Of a stretch of DNA of 64,000 nucleotides, positions 33,150 through 42,268 are shown piece after piece. The DNA is from Myroides sp. NP-2 (GTDB lineage: Bacteria; Bacteroidota; Bacteroidia; Flavobacteriales; Flavobacteriaceae). The stretch lies in contig NZ_JACHTD010000003.1 in the NCBI RefSeq assembly GCF_014145665.1, positions 218,029 to 282,028 of the forward strand, given 5' to 3'. A program made the position numbers and the translations under genes. Position 1 is the stretch's first letter, and each line of letters starts with the position of its first letter. The notes under the pieces are model-generated. The model was not told where the DNA came from. It made no database searches and saw nothing but the letters and a program-made list of their open reading frames with translations.

Positions 33150-33869
33150 TTACTCTTCACCTTCACCTTTTACTACCAAACGGAATCCTTCTCCGTGGAT
33201 ATTTAAAATCTCAACAGCTTCGTCTAATTTTAAATATTTTCTCAATTTTGCGATATAAACGTCCATACTACGAGAAGTGAAATAGTTATCATCTCTCCAG
33301 ATTTTCGTTAAAGCAACTTCTCTTGGCATTAAATCGTTTTCGTAAATTGCCAATAATTTCAGTAATTCATTTTCTTTTGGGGACAACTTAATTGGTTCTT
33401 GGTCTTGGAATGTTAAGAATCTCAATTTAGAATTCAAATGAAATTTACCGATTTGGAATTCGAATTTCGTGTTATCTGTTTTTACTTCAGATGTTTTTCT
33501 GTGAATAATTGCCTTGATTTTCATCAACAACACTTCAGAATCAAAAGGTTTGTTTAAGTAATCGTCAGCTCCTACTTTATATCCTCTTAACACATCCTCT
33601 TTCATCGATTTTGCAGTTAAGAAAATAATAGGCACTTCCTTGTTTTTGTCACGGATTTCCTTGGCTAAAGTAAACCCGTCTTTGTAAGGCATCATCACAT
33701 CTAGAATACAAAGATCGAAAGTGTCGCGTTTGAACTTTTCAAATCCTTCCATTCCATTCTTAGCTAACGTAACTTCAAAGTCATTGATGGCTAAGTAATC
33801 TTTCAAGATCGCTCCAAAGTTTGGATCGTCCTCGACTAATAGAATCTTTTTGTTGTTTGTTGTTTCCAT
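33150..33869 (-). CDS. OmpR-family response regulator (RprY-like)
   Basis: 239 aa. The receiver domain has phospho-acceptor Asp57 in CILDVMMPYKDG, acidic pocket VEDD and the lysine in FLTAKS. A winged-helix DNA-binding domain fills residues 140-235 (KLSPKENELLKLLAIYEND, SRSMDVYIAKLRKYLK). It pairs with the kinase directly upstream (11 nt gap). The pair resembles RprXY of Bacteroides; the signal is unknown. Confidence 0.92.
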   Translation of the reverse strand: METTNNKKILLVEDDPNFGAILKDYLAINDFEVTLAKNGMEGFEKFKRDTFDLCILDVMMPYKDGFTLAKEIRDKNKEVPIIFLTAKSMKEDVLRGYKVGADDYLNKPFDSEVLLMKIKAIIHRKTSEVKTDNTKFEFQIGKFHLNSKLRFLTFQDQEPIKLSPKENELLKLLAIYENDLMPREVALTKIWRDDNYFTSRSMDVYIAKLRKYLKLDEAVEILNIHGEGFRLVVKGEGEE

Positions 33870-33880
33870 ATATATATTGA

Positions 33881-35467
33881 TTAATTTATTAATGGCATTT
33901 TAATAATGAACGTACTTCCTTTACCTTTTTCACTTTCAACATATACTTGTGCATTGTGGTCTTCTACGATTTGCTGTACGTAAGCTAACCCCAATCCATG
34001 TCCTTTCACATCGTGTAAGTCACCGGTATGCTCGCGATAGAATTTATCAAAAATTCTCTTTTGTGCATTTTTACTCATCCCCACTCCTTGATCGACAACT
34101 TTTATCAAGATAAAATCTTTGATATTTTCTGTATACACATCAATGATTGGTCTTTCTTTTGAGTATTTTATTGCATTGTCTAACATATTCACCATCACAC
34201 TGGTCAAATGGAATTCATTTCCTAGTATATCGGATCTTCTAGCGTCGAGATGTAGGTTAATTTCTCCTCCTCTATCTTGAACGATCAGGCTTACGTGATC
34301 TACTGCAGATTCGATAACTTCGTGAATATCGACGGCTTCTTTATCTGCTTCAAACTCTTTCTTTTCGAGTTTGGATATGCGAAGCACGTTTTCCACTTGG
34401 GCGTGCATGCGTTTATTTTCTTCCCGAATCATATTGAGGTATCGCTCGACCATTTCTGGTTTATCGATCACCTTGGGATTTTTTATCGCATCCAACGCTA
34501 GGTTAATCGTTGCTATTGGCGTTTTAAACTCATGCGTCATATTGTTGATAAAATCCGTTTTCATTTCTGAAATCTGTTTTTGCTTAATCAACTGATTGAT
34601 CGCATTCAAATAAGCTGCAATAATAACAACTGTGAATAAGATTGACAAAAATGTAATTCCAATTAATGAAGAGAATAAATACTTACTCTTCTCTGGAAAA
34701 GTTACATACAAGTGATACTTACTTTTTCCGTCATTATTTTTTAGAATAGGCACCCCATAAGTAGATCCTTCGCTGTATTCGAATTCATCTGACTTAATTT
34801 TAGTTGCCAGTCCTTTGTTGTAAACACCAAATTCAAATTTGGCATTTACTCCGTATTGATGTAGCTCGTTTTGTAATAATTCGTTGAGTTTTTCCTTAGA
34901 AATTCTCTCATCTACTCGTTTTAGCGCCACGATGTCTTTGAAATAAATCTCAAACTGTGCTTTATCTAAAACGTCTAAATTTCCAGATTTTTCGATTACC
35001 TCATCTGGATAATTTTGATGCAAATTATCACTCCCTCGATCAAAGGAATTTCCTTTGTGAATCTCGGTTTTACGTCTAGCTACAAAACTTTTTATGTTTG
35101 TACTATCGGCTCTCTTGTCAAAGAACGAACTTCGCAAATTAAAATCTTCCAAAATCAGTGTGTTCGAATAAAACACTGATTCGTTGGTTATGGGATTGCG
35201 TTGATAAATAACGATCTCTTTTAATTCACTTTGCTTTGGCGGTTCGCCAATACTATCTACAATATTGTTGTACATTTTGTAGAACTCCATCGCTTCATTT
35301 TGTTCGATGGCGTTCGACACATTTCCAATCACTTGTTGGACGTGGTATTTAAACTGTTCCTCGTTATTGTTGTACGAACTAACAATCCAATATAATTGTA
35401 CGATGATGATGCCAATCAATGAAAAACTCATTATACCGACAAGTATCCTAAATCGTAATTTATTCAT
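33881..35467 (-). CDS. Sensor histidine kinase (RprX-like)
   Basis: 528 aa. First membrane segment 7-28, a periplasmic sensor domain of about 240 residues, second membrane segment about 268-290. H-box NNMTHEFKTPIATINLALDAI (phospho-His), N-box NMLDNAIKYS, G1 VDQGVGM and G2 GHGLGLAYV boxes; all kinase motifs are intact. It phosphorylates the downstream response regulator. The sensor domain has no named fold that I can see. Confidence 0.92.
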   Translation of the reverse strand: MNKLRFRILVGIMSFSLIGIIIVQLYWIVSSYNNNEEQFKYHVQQVIGNVSNAIEQNEAMEFYKMYNNIVDSIGEPPKQSELKEIVIYQRNPITNESVFYSNTLILEDFNLRSSFFDKRADSTNIKSFVARRKTEIHKGNSFDRGSDNLHQNYPDEVIEKSGNLDVLDKAQFEIYFKDIVALKRVDERISKEKLNELLQNELHQYGVNAKFEFGVYNKGLATKIKSDEFEYSEGSTYGVPILKNNDGKSKYHLYVTFPEKSKYLFSSLIGITFLSILFTVVIIAAYLNAINQLIKQKQISEMKTDFINNMTHEFKTPIATINLALDAIKNPKVIDKPEMVERYLNMIREENKRMHAQVENVLRISKLEKKEFEADKEAVDIHEVIESAVDHVSLIVQDRGGEINLHLDARRSDILGNEFHLTSVMVNMLDNAIKYSKERPIIDVYTENIKDFILIKVVDQGVGMSKNAQKRIFDKFYREHTGDLHDVKGHGLGLAYVQQIVEDHNAQVYVESEKGKGSTFIIKMPLIN

Positions 35468-35528
35468 CGCAATTCAAAATTATGATTAATAATATATATT
35501 CCCTAGTAGTTAACATAAAATTAACCGA

Positions 35529-36128
35529 TTAAATTAAATGATTTTTTAAATTAATGTCACGTATTATCGAAATAATATCACTTTCAATTGATTTTTTGTT
35601 ATTATTTTCAATTATATATTGACTTCTTTTTACCTTTTCTTCGTCTTTCATTTGATTATTTATAATTTTTTGGACTTGTTCTTTTGAGACTCCATCTCGG
35701 GCCATCACTCGCTCAATTCTAACTTCTTCAGGTGCAACTACAAGCACGATTAGGTCGCAAGTATGCTCCAATCCATTTTCAAACAAAATTGCACTTTCTT
35801 TCATCACAATAGGTGCATGCTTATGTTGATCTAACCATTGGTCAAAATCCTCCTTCACTCGAGGATGAACCACCTGATTGAGCTGTTGCAACAGTTCTTT
35901 TTGATCAAAGACAAGTTGTTTAATTTTTGCGCGATCTAACAAACCGCGTTCAGTAATAACGGAGGTTGTAAAGATTTGTTGTACAGCTTGTACCACATCT
36001 GGGCGATCCATGATCTCTCGTGCTCTTTCGTCGGCAATATAAATGGGAATCCCCTGTTTTGCAAACAATTTAGCTACTGTAGTTTTTCCACTACCGATTC
36101 CTCCTGTTAGTCCTACAACGATACTCAT
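35529..36128 (-). CDS. coaE: Dephospho-CoA kinase
   Basis: 199 aa. P-loop GLTGGIGSGKTTVAKLF at the N-terminus, then YIADERAREIM and HPRVKEDF (the substrate-binding lid region), VVAPEEVRIERVMARDG near the C-terminal third. It performs the last step of coenzyme A synthesis. It starts 7 nt after the glycosyltransferase gene, so the two are probably co-transcribed. Confidence 0.95.
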   Translation of the reverse strand: MSIVVGLTGGIGSGKTTVAKLFAKQGIPIYIADERAREIMDRPDVVQAVQQIFTTSVITERGLLDRAKIKQLVFDQKELLQQLNQVVHPRVKEDFDQWLDQHKHAPIVMKESAILFENGLEHTCDLIVLVVAPEEVRIERVMARDGVSKEQVQKIINNQMKDEEKVKRSQYIIENNNKKSIESDIISIIRDINLKNHLI

Positions 36129-36135
36129 TTCTATC

Positions 36136-37131
36136 TTATTTAAAAAACATTTCTGGCATTCCTATTTCGGGTTGTTTTTTCAACACGTGCAGGATATAAT
36201 TTGATTTAACAAATCCCGTACCATACCCATAAAATTGCACAAAAACTGCACAAATCGACAAGAACGAAACCTTAAAACTCTTCTCTTTTAACAAAGATAT
36301 CACAAAAACAGAGAAAAAATAAAATAAATATAGAGAAAATACTGAACAAAAACCCACAAATAGGAGTAAAAGACTTATAAAAAGGCCACCAATAAACAAA
36401 CTGGGGAACCAATACGTCATTTTAGCATATTGTGGATAACGCTGATTGAGAATTGGTCTCGCCTTTCCAAACTTATGAACTTGGGTATAAAATTTTTTCC
36501 AATCGATTCTGCGTTTATGGTAGACATAAGCCTTGGGAAAGAGTTGGGTGTCAAAACCTAAGTTCCAGAGACGGATCGTTAAATCGGGATCTTCACCTGG
36601 GTGAATTTTGCCAAATCCACCAGAGGCTTGGTATGCTTTTTTAGAAATCCCCATATTAAAACTGCGGGGTTGAAATTTACTCAATCGCTCAGATCCTCCT
36701 CTAATCCCACCAGTGGTGAGGAAAGAAGTCATGGAAAAGTTAATTGCTTTTTGCACAGGGGTAAAGCTAGACAAGGCTTCATCGGGTCCGCCGAAACAAT
36801 CGACATAGTGCTCGTTCAAATAGTGATCTACTGTTGCTAAATACCCTTGGGGAATGATACAGTCAGAGTCTAAGATGATGTAGTACTCTCCTTTTGCCTT
36901 TGTCATACCGTAGTTTCTCGAATCCCCCGGTCCTGAATTACTTTTATAGTAGTAGGCGATATCCAATTGATCTTGGTATTTCTCCACGACAAATCGCGAA
37001 TCAATAGTCGATCCATCTTCTACAATCACCACTTCAAAAGGGCCTTGAAAAGTTTGCTTCGCTAAGCTAGCCAACAATTCATCCGTTTCATCTGGTCGAT
37101 TGTAAACAGGTATAATAAACGAATAATGCAT
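36136..37131 (-). CDS. Family 2 glycosyltransferase, membrane-bound
   Basis: 331 aa. GT-A domain: YSFIIPVYNRPDETDELLASL, VVIVEDGST, the DxD-type motif ILDSDCIIPQ, and GEDPDLTIRLWNLGF near 200. Two membrane segments follow at about 250-290. The sugar donor and acceptor are unknown; membrane attachment points to a cell-surface polysaccharide or lipid. Divergent from porX, with 167 nt between the starts. Confidence 0.87.
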   Translation of the reverse strand: MHYSFIIPVYNRPDETDELLASLAKQTFQGPFEVVIVEDGSTIDSRFVVEKYQDQLDIAYYYKSNSGPGDSRNYGMTKAKGEYYIILDSDCIIPQGYLATVDHYLNEHYVDCFGGPDEALSSFTPVQKAINFSMTSFLTTGGIRGGSERLSKFQPRSFNMGISKKAYQASGGFGKIHPGEDPDLTIRLWNLGFDTQLFPKAYVYHKRRIDWKKFYTQVHKFGKARPILNQRYPQYAKMTYWFPSLFIGGLFISLLLLFVGFCSVFSLYLFYFFSVFVISLLKEKSFKVSFLSICAVFVQFYGYGTGFVKSNYILHVLKKQPEIGMPEMFFK

Positions 37132-37298
37132 GATCTTCTTAATATAGCAACAAAAATATCGCTTCCTAAATTGGAATACAAAATTTACTCCTTATATTTA
37201 TGTACATTATTTATATTTTTTACGTTATAAAGTGTAAACTTTCTGAAAAAGTAGACCATCTAACTGTAATTGATTTTAAATATTCGAAACTTTATTAT

Positions 37299-38852
37299 AT
37301 GAATGCAATTAATATACTTTGGGTTGATGATGAAATTGACTTATTAAAACCTCATATTATCTTTTTAGAAAAAAAAGGCTATGCCGTGACCAAAGCTACC
37401 AATGGAGCTGATGCTATAGATCTGGTAACGCAACATCATTATGACATTGTTTTTCTCGACGAGAACATGCCGGGATTAACGGGATTGGAGACGCTAAACG
37501 AAATCAAAAGCCTCAAAAGTAGTCTTCCCATTGTGATGATCACAAAAAGTGAAGAAGAATACATTATGGAAGAGGCAATTGGCGCCAAAATCGCAGATTA
37601 TTTAATCAAACCTGTGAATCCCAATCAAATTCTGTTGTGTTTAAAAAAGAATTTAGACGATTCCCGCATTGTTTCTGAAAAATCTTCCTTGAGTTATCAG
37701 AAAGAATTCCGCAATATAGCGATGGATTTAATGTCGATCAACACTTATGAAGACTGGATTTCCCTTTACCGAAAGCTCCTTTTTTGGGAGGCTAAGCTCG
37801 AAGATATTGAGGATCAAAATTTGATCAATATCTTAGAAGGACAAAAAAGCGAAGCCAATAGTTTATTTGGGAAATTCATTGAAAAGAAATACGAAACTTG
37901 GATCAACTCCACTGCGGATCGACCGACTTTTTCGCATGAAATATTCAAAAAATGGGTGGTTCCCGAACTGAAAAAGGAGAATAATAAGATTCTCTTTCTT
38001 GTCGTAGACAATATGCGTTATGATCAATGGCGCTCGTTTGAACCCATCGTATCGAATTATTACAAAATTGAGAGTGAACACACGTTTTTTTCTATTTTAC
38101 CGACAACGACACAATATGCGAGAAATGCTATTTTTTCGGGTTTAACACCTCTACAAATGGAAAAAATGCATCCTGAATGGTGGAAAAACGACGTTGAAGA
38201 AGGGGGTAAAAACCTCCATGAAAACGATTTTTTACAGGCACAATTACAGCGTTTGCGCTTAACAGTACCCAATGAATATTACAAGATTGTCGGACAAAAA
38301 GACGGGCGAAAATTAGTTGATAATTTTAACGCTATCAAACACAATCAACTGATTACCATTGTTTACAATTTTGTCGATATGTTGTCTCATGCGAAAACGG
38401 AAATGGAAGTGATCAAAGAATTGGCATCTAATGATAAAGCCTATCGTTCTTTGACGACGAGTTGGTTTAAAAATTCGACTTTATTGGATGTGATTCAACA
38501 GGCACAACAAGCTGGTTTTAAGTTAATTATAACCACCGATCACGGAACCATAAACTGCAATACCCCTTCGAAGGTTATTGGTGATAAGAATACAAGTTTA
38601 AATCTCCGTTACAAAACAGGCAAGAGTTTAACCTTTGAAAAAAAGGATGTATATGTGGTTAAAGATCCAAAAAAGATACAGCTTCCCGCTATAAATCTAA
38701 GTAGTTCCTTTATTTTTGCAAAGAATGATTGTTTCTTAGCCTATCAAAATAATTACAATCACTATGTATCTTATTTTAGAAACACCTACCAACACGGGGG
38801 GATTTCACTGGAAGAGATGATCGTTCCTTTTATCATTTTAAATCCAAAATAA
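37299..38852 (+). CDS. porX: Type IX secretion regulator PorX (response regulator with PglZ domain)
   Basis: 517 aa from ATG 37299 (MNAINILWVDDEIDLLKP); the 33 upstream codons lie in promoter-like AT-rich DNA. The receiver domain has Asp54 in VFLDENMPGL. After a helical linker (150-210) a PglZ/alkaline-phosphatase fold has LVVDNMRYDQW, SGLTPLQMEKMHPEWW, TTDHGTINC and YQHGGISLEEM. PorX controls T9SS genes together with the kinase PorY and a sigma factor in gingival and gliding relatives. It is the first gene of porX-tsaE-ald; no T9SS gene is directly beside it. Confidence 0.95.
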   Translation: MNAINILWVDDEIDLLKPHIIFLEKKGYAVTKATNGADAIDLVTQHHYDIVFLDENMPGLTGLETLNEIKSLKSSLPIVMITKSEEEYIMEEAIGAKIADYLIKPVNPNQILLCLKKNLDDSRIVSEKSSLSYQKEFRNIAMDLMSINTYEDWISLYRKLLFWEAKLEDIEDQNLINILEGQKSEANSLFGKFIEKKYETWINSTADRPTFSHEIFKKWVVPELKKENNKILFLVVDNMRYDQWRSFEPIVSNYYKIESEHTFFSILPTTTQYARNAIFSGLTPLQMEKMHPEWWKNDVEEGGKNLHENDFLQAQLQRLRLTVPNEYYKIVGQKDGRKLVDNFNAIKHNQLITIVYNFVDMLSHAKTEMEVIKELASNDKAYRSLTTSWFKNSTLLDVIQQAQQAGFKLIITTDHGTINCNTPSKVIGDKNTSLNLRYKTGKSLTFEKKDVYVVKDPKKIQLPAINLSSSFIFAKNDCFLAYQNNYNHYVSYFRNTYQHGGISLEEMIVPFIILNPK

Positions 38853-39269
38853 ATGGAATTTATATATCAACTTGAGGAAATAGACAAAATAGCGGCAGCG
38901 GTTTTACCGTTGTTAACGCATAAGATTGTGTTGTTTGAGGCGCCTATGGGTGCGGGAAAAACGACTTTTATCAAAGCTTTGGCGAAGCAATTAAAGATAA
39001 CTGACATGACGAGTAGTCCGACGTTTTCTATTGTTAATGCGTACCAAATACCCGAATCAACTGCGTCTTTGTACCATTTTGATCTGTATCGTTTAGAGGA
39101 AGAGGAAGAGGCGTATGACTTTGGTTTTGAGGAGTATTTAGACAGTGGAAACTGGTGTTTCATTGAATGGCCGGAGAAGACACCTAATTTGATTCCCGAT
39201 CACCACAGTATCATCCAAATTGAAGTTGTAGATACTCAGGTTAGAAAATTAATAATTACCAATGCTTAA
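38853..39269 (+). CDS. tsaE: tRNA threonylcarbamoyladenosine synthesis ATPase TsaE
   Basis: 138 aa, the usual length. Walker A APMGAGKTTFIKALA, then SSPTFSIVNAY and the conserved YHFDLYRLEEEEEAYDFG, EWPEK motif near 105. It works with TsaB and TsaD to add threonylcarbamoyl to A37 of tRNAs that read ANN codons. The ATG follows the porX stop with no gap. Confidence 0.95.
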   Translation: MEFIYQLEEIDKIAAAVLPLLTHKIVLFEAPMGAGKTTFIKALAKQLKITDMTSSPTFSIVNAYQIPESTASLYHFDLYRLEEEEEAYDFGFEEYLDSGNWCFIEWPEKTPNLIPDHHSIIQIEVVDTQVRKLIITNA

Positions 39270-39279
39270 ACTGTAATGT

Positions 39280-40476
39280 ATGGCTAAATTATATCCTTTT
39301 TCTAAAAAATCGTTCCTTCCACAAGAGGAGTGTTTGCTTGTTGAGCCGCGCAAAGGGGAGTTATTCATTGGGGTCCCCAAAGAGAATTTTACCTTGGAGA
39401 AACGCATCTGCATTACACCAGAAGCCGTGCAAACGCTACATGCTTATGGCCATCGCGTTTTAATTGAGAAAGGAGCTGGTGAGGCAGCTAGTTACAGTGA
39501 TTTAGAATACAGCAAAGCAGGGGCTGAAATTACTACGGATACCAAAAAAGTATTGGGTTGTCCAATAGTGGTCAAGGTAGTTCCTCCTACCCTAGAGGAA
39601 ATCAAACAGATGACGCCTCATAGCGTATTGTGGTCAACCATTCAGTTAAAAACATTAGACCCTTCCTATTTTAAGGCGTTAGCCAAGAAAAAGATCTCGG
39701 CCATTGGGTTTGAGTTTATTCAAGACAAGAGTGGTTCTTTTCCCGCTACGAGTATTTTGAGTGAAATTGCCGGAATTGCCTCCATCCAGATTGCTTCGGA
39801 GTTGATGACTACAACGAATCAGGGCAAGGGATTGCTCATGGGTAATATCACAGGCGTTGTTCCGACAGAAGTGGTCATTTTAGGTGCGGGCATTGTTGCG
39901 GAATACGCGGCTAAAACGGCGATTAGCATGGGAGCCAATGTGCGTATATTCGACAATTCCATCCAAAAATTGAGGCGTTTACAGAACAATCTTCCATTTC
40001 CTGTTTCAACCTCAACAATTCAAGACAAAATACTATTGAAAGCCTTGATGCGTTGTGATGTAGCTATTGGCGCAATCCGAGGAAAAAACCGATCACCAAT
40101 TGTCGTGACGCAAACCATGGTAGAAAGCATGAAGAGAGATGCCGTAATCATAGATGTTGCCATTGACAATGGCGGTTGTTTTGAAACGTCAGAATTGACA
40201 ACACATGAGCATCCAACACAACGAAAATACGAAGTTATTCATTACGGAGTACCTAATATTACTTCGCGCTATTGCAAAACTGCTTCTATGGCGATTAGCA
40301 ATGTTATTACGCCTTTTCTGTTGGATTTTGCAGATAATGGAAGTCTTGAAGGTACTGTTTTTACGGATAATATTCTCAAATCAGGCATTTACACGTATAA
40401 GGGATTGATCACAAATAAAGTGGTAGCGGACTGGTTTGGTCTAGACTATAAAGACATTCGCCTTTTTGCGTTCTAA
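39280..40476 (+). CDS. ald: Alanine dehydrogenase
   Basis: 398 aa. N-terminal substrate domain: GVPKENFTLEKRICITPEAV, YGHRVLIEKGAGEAASYSD, then a Rossmann NAD domain with VVILGAGIVAEYAAKTAISMGANVRIFD. This is the alanine dehydrogenase/pyridine nucleotide transhydrogenase family, longer than the 370-residue Bacillus enzyme by a 35-residue N-terminal extension typical of Flavobacteria. It interconverts alanine with pyruvate and ammonia. It lies 10 nt after tsaE in the same transcript. Confidence 0.9.
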   Translation: MAKLYPFSKKSFLPQEECLLVEPRKGELFIGVPKENFTLEKRICITPEAVQTLHAYGHRVLIEKGAGEAASYSDLEYSKAGAEITTDTKKVLGCPIVVKVVPPTLEEIKQMTPHSVLWSTIQLKTLDPSYFKALAKKKISAIGFEFIQDKSGSFPATSILSEIAGIASIQIASELMTTTNQGKGLLMGNITGVVPTEVVILGAGIVAEYAAKTAISMGANVRIFDNSIQKLRRLQNNLPFPVSTSTIQDKILLKALMRCDVAIGAIRGKNRSPIVVTQTMVESMKRDAVIIDVAIDNGGCFETSELTTHEHPTQRKYEVIHYGVPNITSRYCKTASMAISNVITPFLLDFADNGSLEGTVFTDNILKSGIYTYKGLITNKVVADWFGLDYKDIRLFAF

Positions 40477-40514
40477 TTTTTTGCCAATTATTTAGTTTTA
40501 CAAAGCTATATTGC

Positions 40515-40522
40515 TACTTTTG
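40515..40522 (+). promoter_or_regulatory. -7 box of the 40539 gene
   Basis: TACTTTTG fits TAnnTTTG and sits 16 nt before the ATG. No strong -33 match. Confidence 0.4.
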
Positions 40523-40538
40523 TACAAATTTTGAAAAA

Positions 40539-40913
40539 ATGAGCTTTATACAACGACTTGCATACTACTTGTTTGGCCTACTGATTGGCTGCATGTTTTT
40601 ATTTTACTTTTTTGGAGAGAAGAAAACAGAGTTTTGTTATTTACCCAATTGTAGAGTGTTAAAAGATTTGAGAAGCAAGCCCGTTCACTATAGTGCTGAT
40701 ACTGAAAAAATTTTCAAAGAAGGATGGGTTGGTGAAGAGGATGTTAGAAAATCTTTGCAATACGGAAAAGTCAATTTTGATCAGAGTAATGTAGATTTCG
40801 AAGACGGCAAGCTCTATGTGATTAGCGGACGAACAGCCAACAATGATCCTATTACCATAAAAATGGTCAACTATACGGATAAGGTAAAACTTTTAAATAT
40901 AACAAAGCCCTAA
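40539..40913 (+). CDS. Membrane-anchored DUF4258 protein
   Basis: 124 aa. One N-terminal membrane anchor (residues 7-27, YYLFGLLIGCMFLFYFFG), then a small alpha/beta domain: FCYLPNCRVLKDLRSK, SADTEKIFKEGWVGEEDVRKSL, LYVISGRTANNDPITIKMV. The second half matches the DUF4258 pattern, whose relatives include toxin-like folds, but no activity is known for this membrane form. It has its own promoter, and the terminator shares its stop codon. Confidence 0.75.
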   Translation: MSFIQRLAYYLFGLLIGCMFLFYFFGEKKTEFCYLPNCRVLKDLRSKPVHYSADTEKIFKEGWVGEEDVRKSLQYGKVNFDQSNVDFEDGKLYVISGRTANNDPITIKMVNYTDKVKLLNITKP

Positions 40914-40926
40914 TAATTAGGGCTTT
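40904..40926. terminator. Bidirectional terminator overlapping a stop codon
   Basis: AAAGCCCTAAT (40904-40914), one base, ATTAGGGCTTT (40916-40926). The TAA of the 40539 gene is part of the left arm. It lies between convergent genes and also ends the AraC gene transcript on the minus strand. Confidence 0.85.
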
Positions 40927-40933
40927 TGTCTTT

Positions 40934-41494
40934 TTATAATTGATCGAGTTTCTTTCGATGTGGAAGACTGAGTTGCTTGAATGCGGTTGGTGTCATCCCA
41001 GTTATCTTTTTAAATTGTGTACTGAGATGTGCTACACTACTATAATTCAGTCGAAAAGAAATTTCCTTTAAGCTCAATTCGTCATACAACAGCAATTCTT
41101 TTACTTTTTCTATTTTCAACTGAATAAAATACTGTTCAATTGTCGTAGATTCCAGCTGTGAAAAAAGCTGTGTTAAATAGAGGTATTCTCTGTTTAACTT
41201 GGTTGACAAATAGGTGGACAAAGGCATTTCTAAAACCAATTGTTCACCTTGTAGCAGTTCGACGAGTAGCGATTTGATTTGAGAAACGCCTTGTCGTTCT
41301 TTATCATTGAGCAATTCAAAACCGATGGCTTCTAGCTTTTGGCTTATTTGTTCCAGATCTGCTGGTTTCACTTGCTCTTGCAATTCTACTTCGCCCAATT
41401 TTATTGCTATAGGCGTGTATTGCATCGATTTAAAGATTTGTTCTACAGCAAGTATGCAACGATGACAAACCATATTTTTTACAAATAGTTTCAT
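40934..41494 (-). CDS. AraC-type regulator with HMA-like N-terminal domain
   Basis: 186 aa. Residues 1-60 resemble a heavy-metal-associated domain: KNMVCHRCILAVEQIF with CxxC at Cys10 and Cys13, then IKLGEVELQEQV and LEAIGFELLND. Residues 75-180 form an AraC-type double HTH: LSLKEISFRLNYSSVAHLSTQFKK and GMTPTAFKQL. It may therefore sense a soft metal such as copper or silver, though this is inference. It sits 6 nt after an acetyltransferase gene, with which it is probably co-transcribed. Confidence 0.8.
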   Translation of the reverse strand: MKLFVKNMVCHRCILAVEQIFKSMQYTPIAIKLGEVELQEQVKPADLEQISQKLEAIGFELLNDKERQGVSQIKSLLVELLQGEQLVLEMPLSTYLSTKLNREYLYLTQLFSQLESTTIEQYFIQLKIEKVKELLLYDELSLKEISFRLNYSSVAHLSTQFKKITGMTPTAFKQLSLPHRKKLDQL

Positions 41495-41500
41495 CCTGCG

Positions 41501-41950
41501 TTATTTTTTTTGTGGTTCAAACTCCATATCATAGAGGTCTAAGCCCACTGCCCAAAAGTCTTTTTGTATTTGCTTGGTCACAAAACCGTATTTTTCATAA
41601 AAGGGATATACAACTTGAGAGGTACGCACGCGAATACGGTCAATTGCTGGTATTTTTTGTAAGATTCCCAAGCGATACAACAGCAAGGCGCGTCCTATGC
41701 CCTTCCCCTGAAAAGCAGGTGCAACCATATCCCAACTGATTCGACCTTCTTTTTCTTTGACTAACACATTGATTCCTCCTGCTCCTACAAGTTGTCCTTC
41801 ATCTTCAACAACAAAATATTGGTCTAGTTCTTCTTCTAAGTAACGCTTGTATTCTGCCACCTCTTCTGCTGCAAAATACAAGGGTACATTCCACTCGATT
41901 AACTGAAGTAAAGCATTTTTATCTGATTCTATATATGGGCGTATTTTCAT
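41501..41950 (-). CDS. GNAT family N-acetyltransferase
   Basis: 149 aa. Acetyl-CoA-binding motif VAPAFQGKGIGRALLLYRLG (motif A, R/Q-x-x-G-x-G/A), an N-terminal MKIRPYIESDKNALLQLIEW and a C-terminal YEKYGFVTKQ. The acceptor is unknown. It is the first gene of a two-gene unit with the HMA/AraC regulator. Confidence 0.87.
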   Translation of the reverse strand: MKIRPYIESDKNALLQLIEWNVPLYFAAEEVAEYKRYLEEELDQYFVVEDEGQLVGAGGINVLVKEKEGRISWDMVAPAFQGKGIGRALLLYRLGILQKIPAIDRIRVRTSQVVYPFYEKYGFVTKQIQKDFWAVGLDLYDMEFEPQKK

Positions 41951-42038
41951 AATGTGGTTGATTTTACTCCCAAAGATAAAAAAAAGCAGACGAACAATAG
42001 AATCCTCTATCGCTTACGAAAAACCTATACATAAAAAA

Positions 42039-42063
42039 AAGCTACCTCCGTTGGAGGTAGCTT
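42039..42063 (-). terminator. Terminator of the small gene at 42068
   Basis: On the minus strand AAGCTACCTCC pairs with GGAGGTAGCTT around AAC, followed by a run of T. It lies a few bases past the stop at 42068. Confidence 0.88.
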
Positions 42064-42067
42064 CACT

Positions 42068-42268
42068 TTATACGTTTAATAAATGTAATGAATCTCTTAA
42101 TTCTGGTTTTTCTTGTATGAAACTATTTACCCATTCACCTAATTGCTCCACATCATAAGGGACTAAATGATTTAATGCTTTTTGTAATTCTTTATAAAAT
42201 AATTTCGAATCAAAACTAACGCTCTCTAAAACAGTCTTAGCATAGTTCAACATTACTCTTGTTTTCAT
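42068..42268 (-). CDS. Small hypothetical protein
   Basis: 66 aa (MKTRVMLNYAKTVLESVSFD ... ELRDSLHLLNV). Helical and acidic, with no membrane segment. A strong terminator lies 5 nt beyond its stop and the codon use looks like that of its neighbours, so I take it as a real gene. I recall near-identical short proteins in related flavobacteria, but no function. Alone on its strand. Confidence 0.6.
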   Translation of the reverse strand: MKTRVMLNYAKTVLESVSFDSKLFYKELQKALNHLVPYDVEQLGEWVNSFIQEKPELRDSLHLLNV

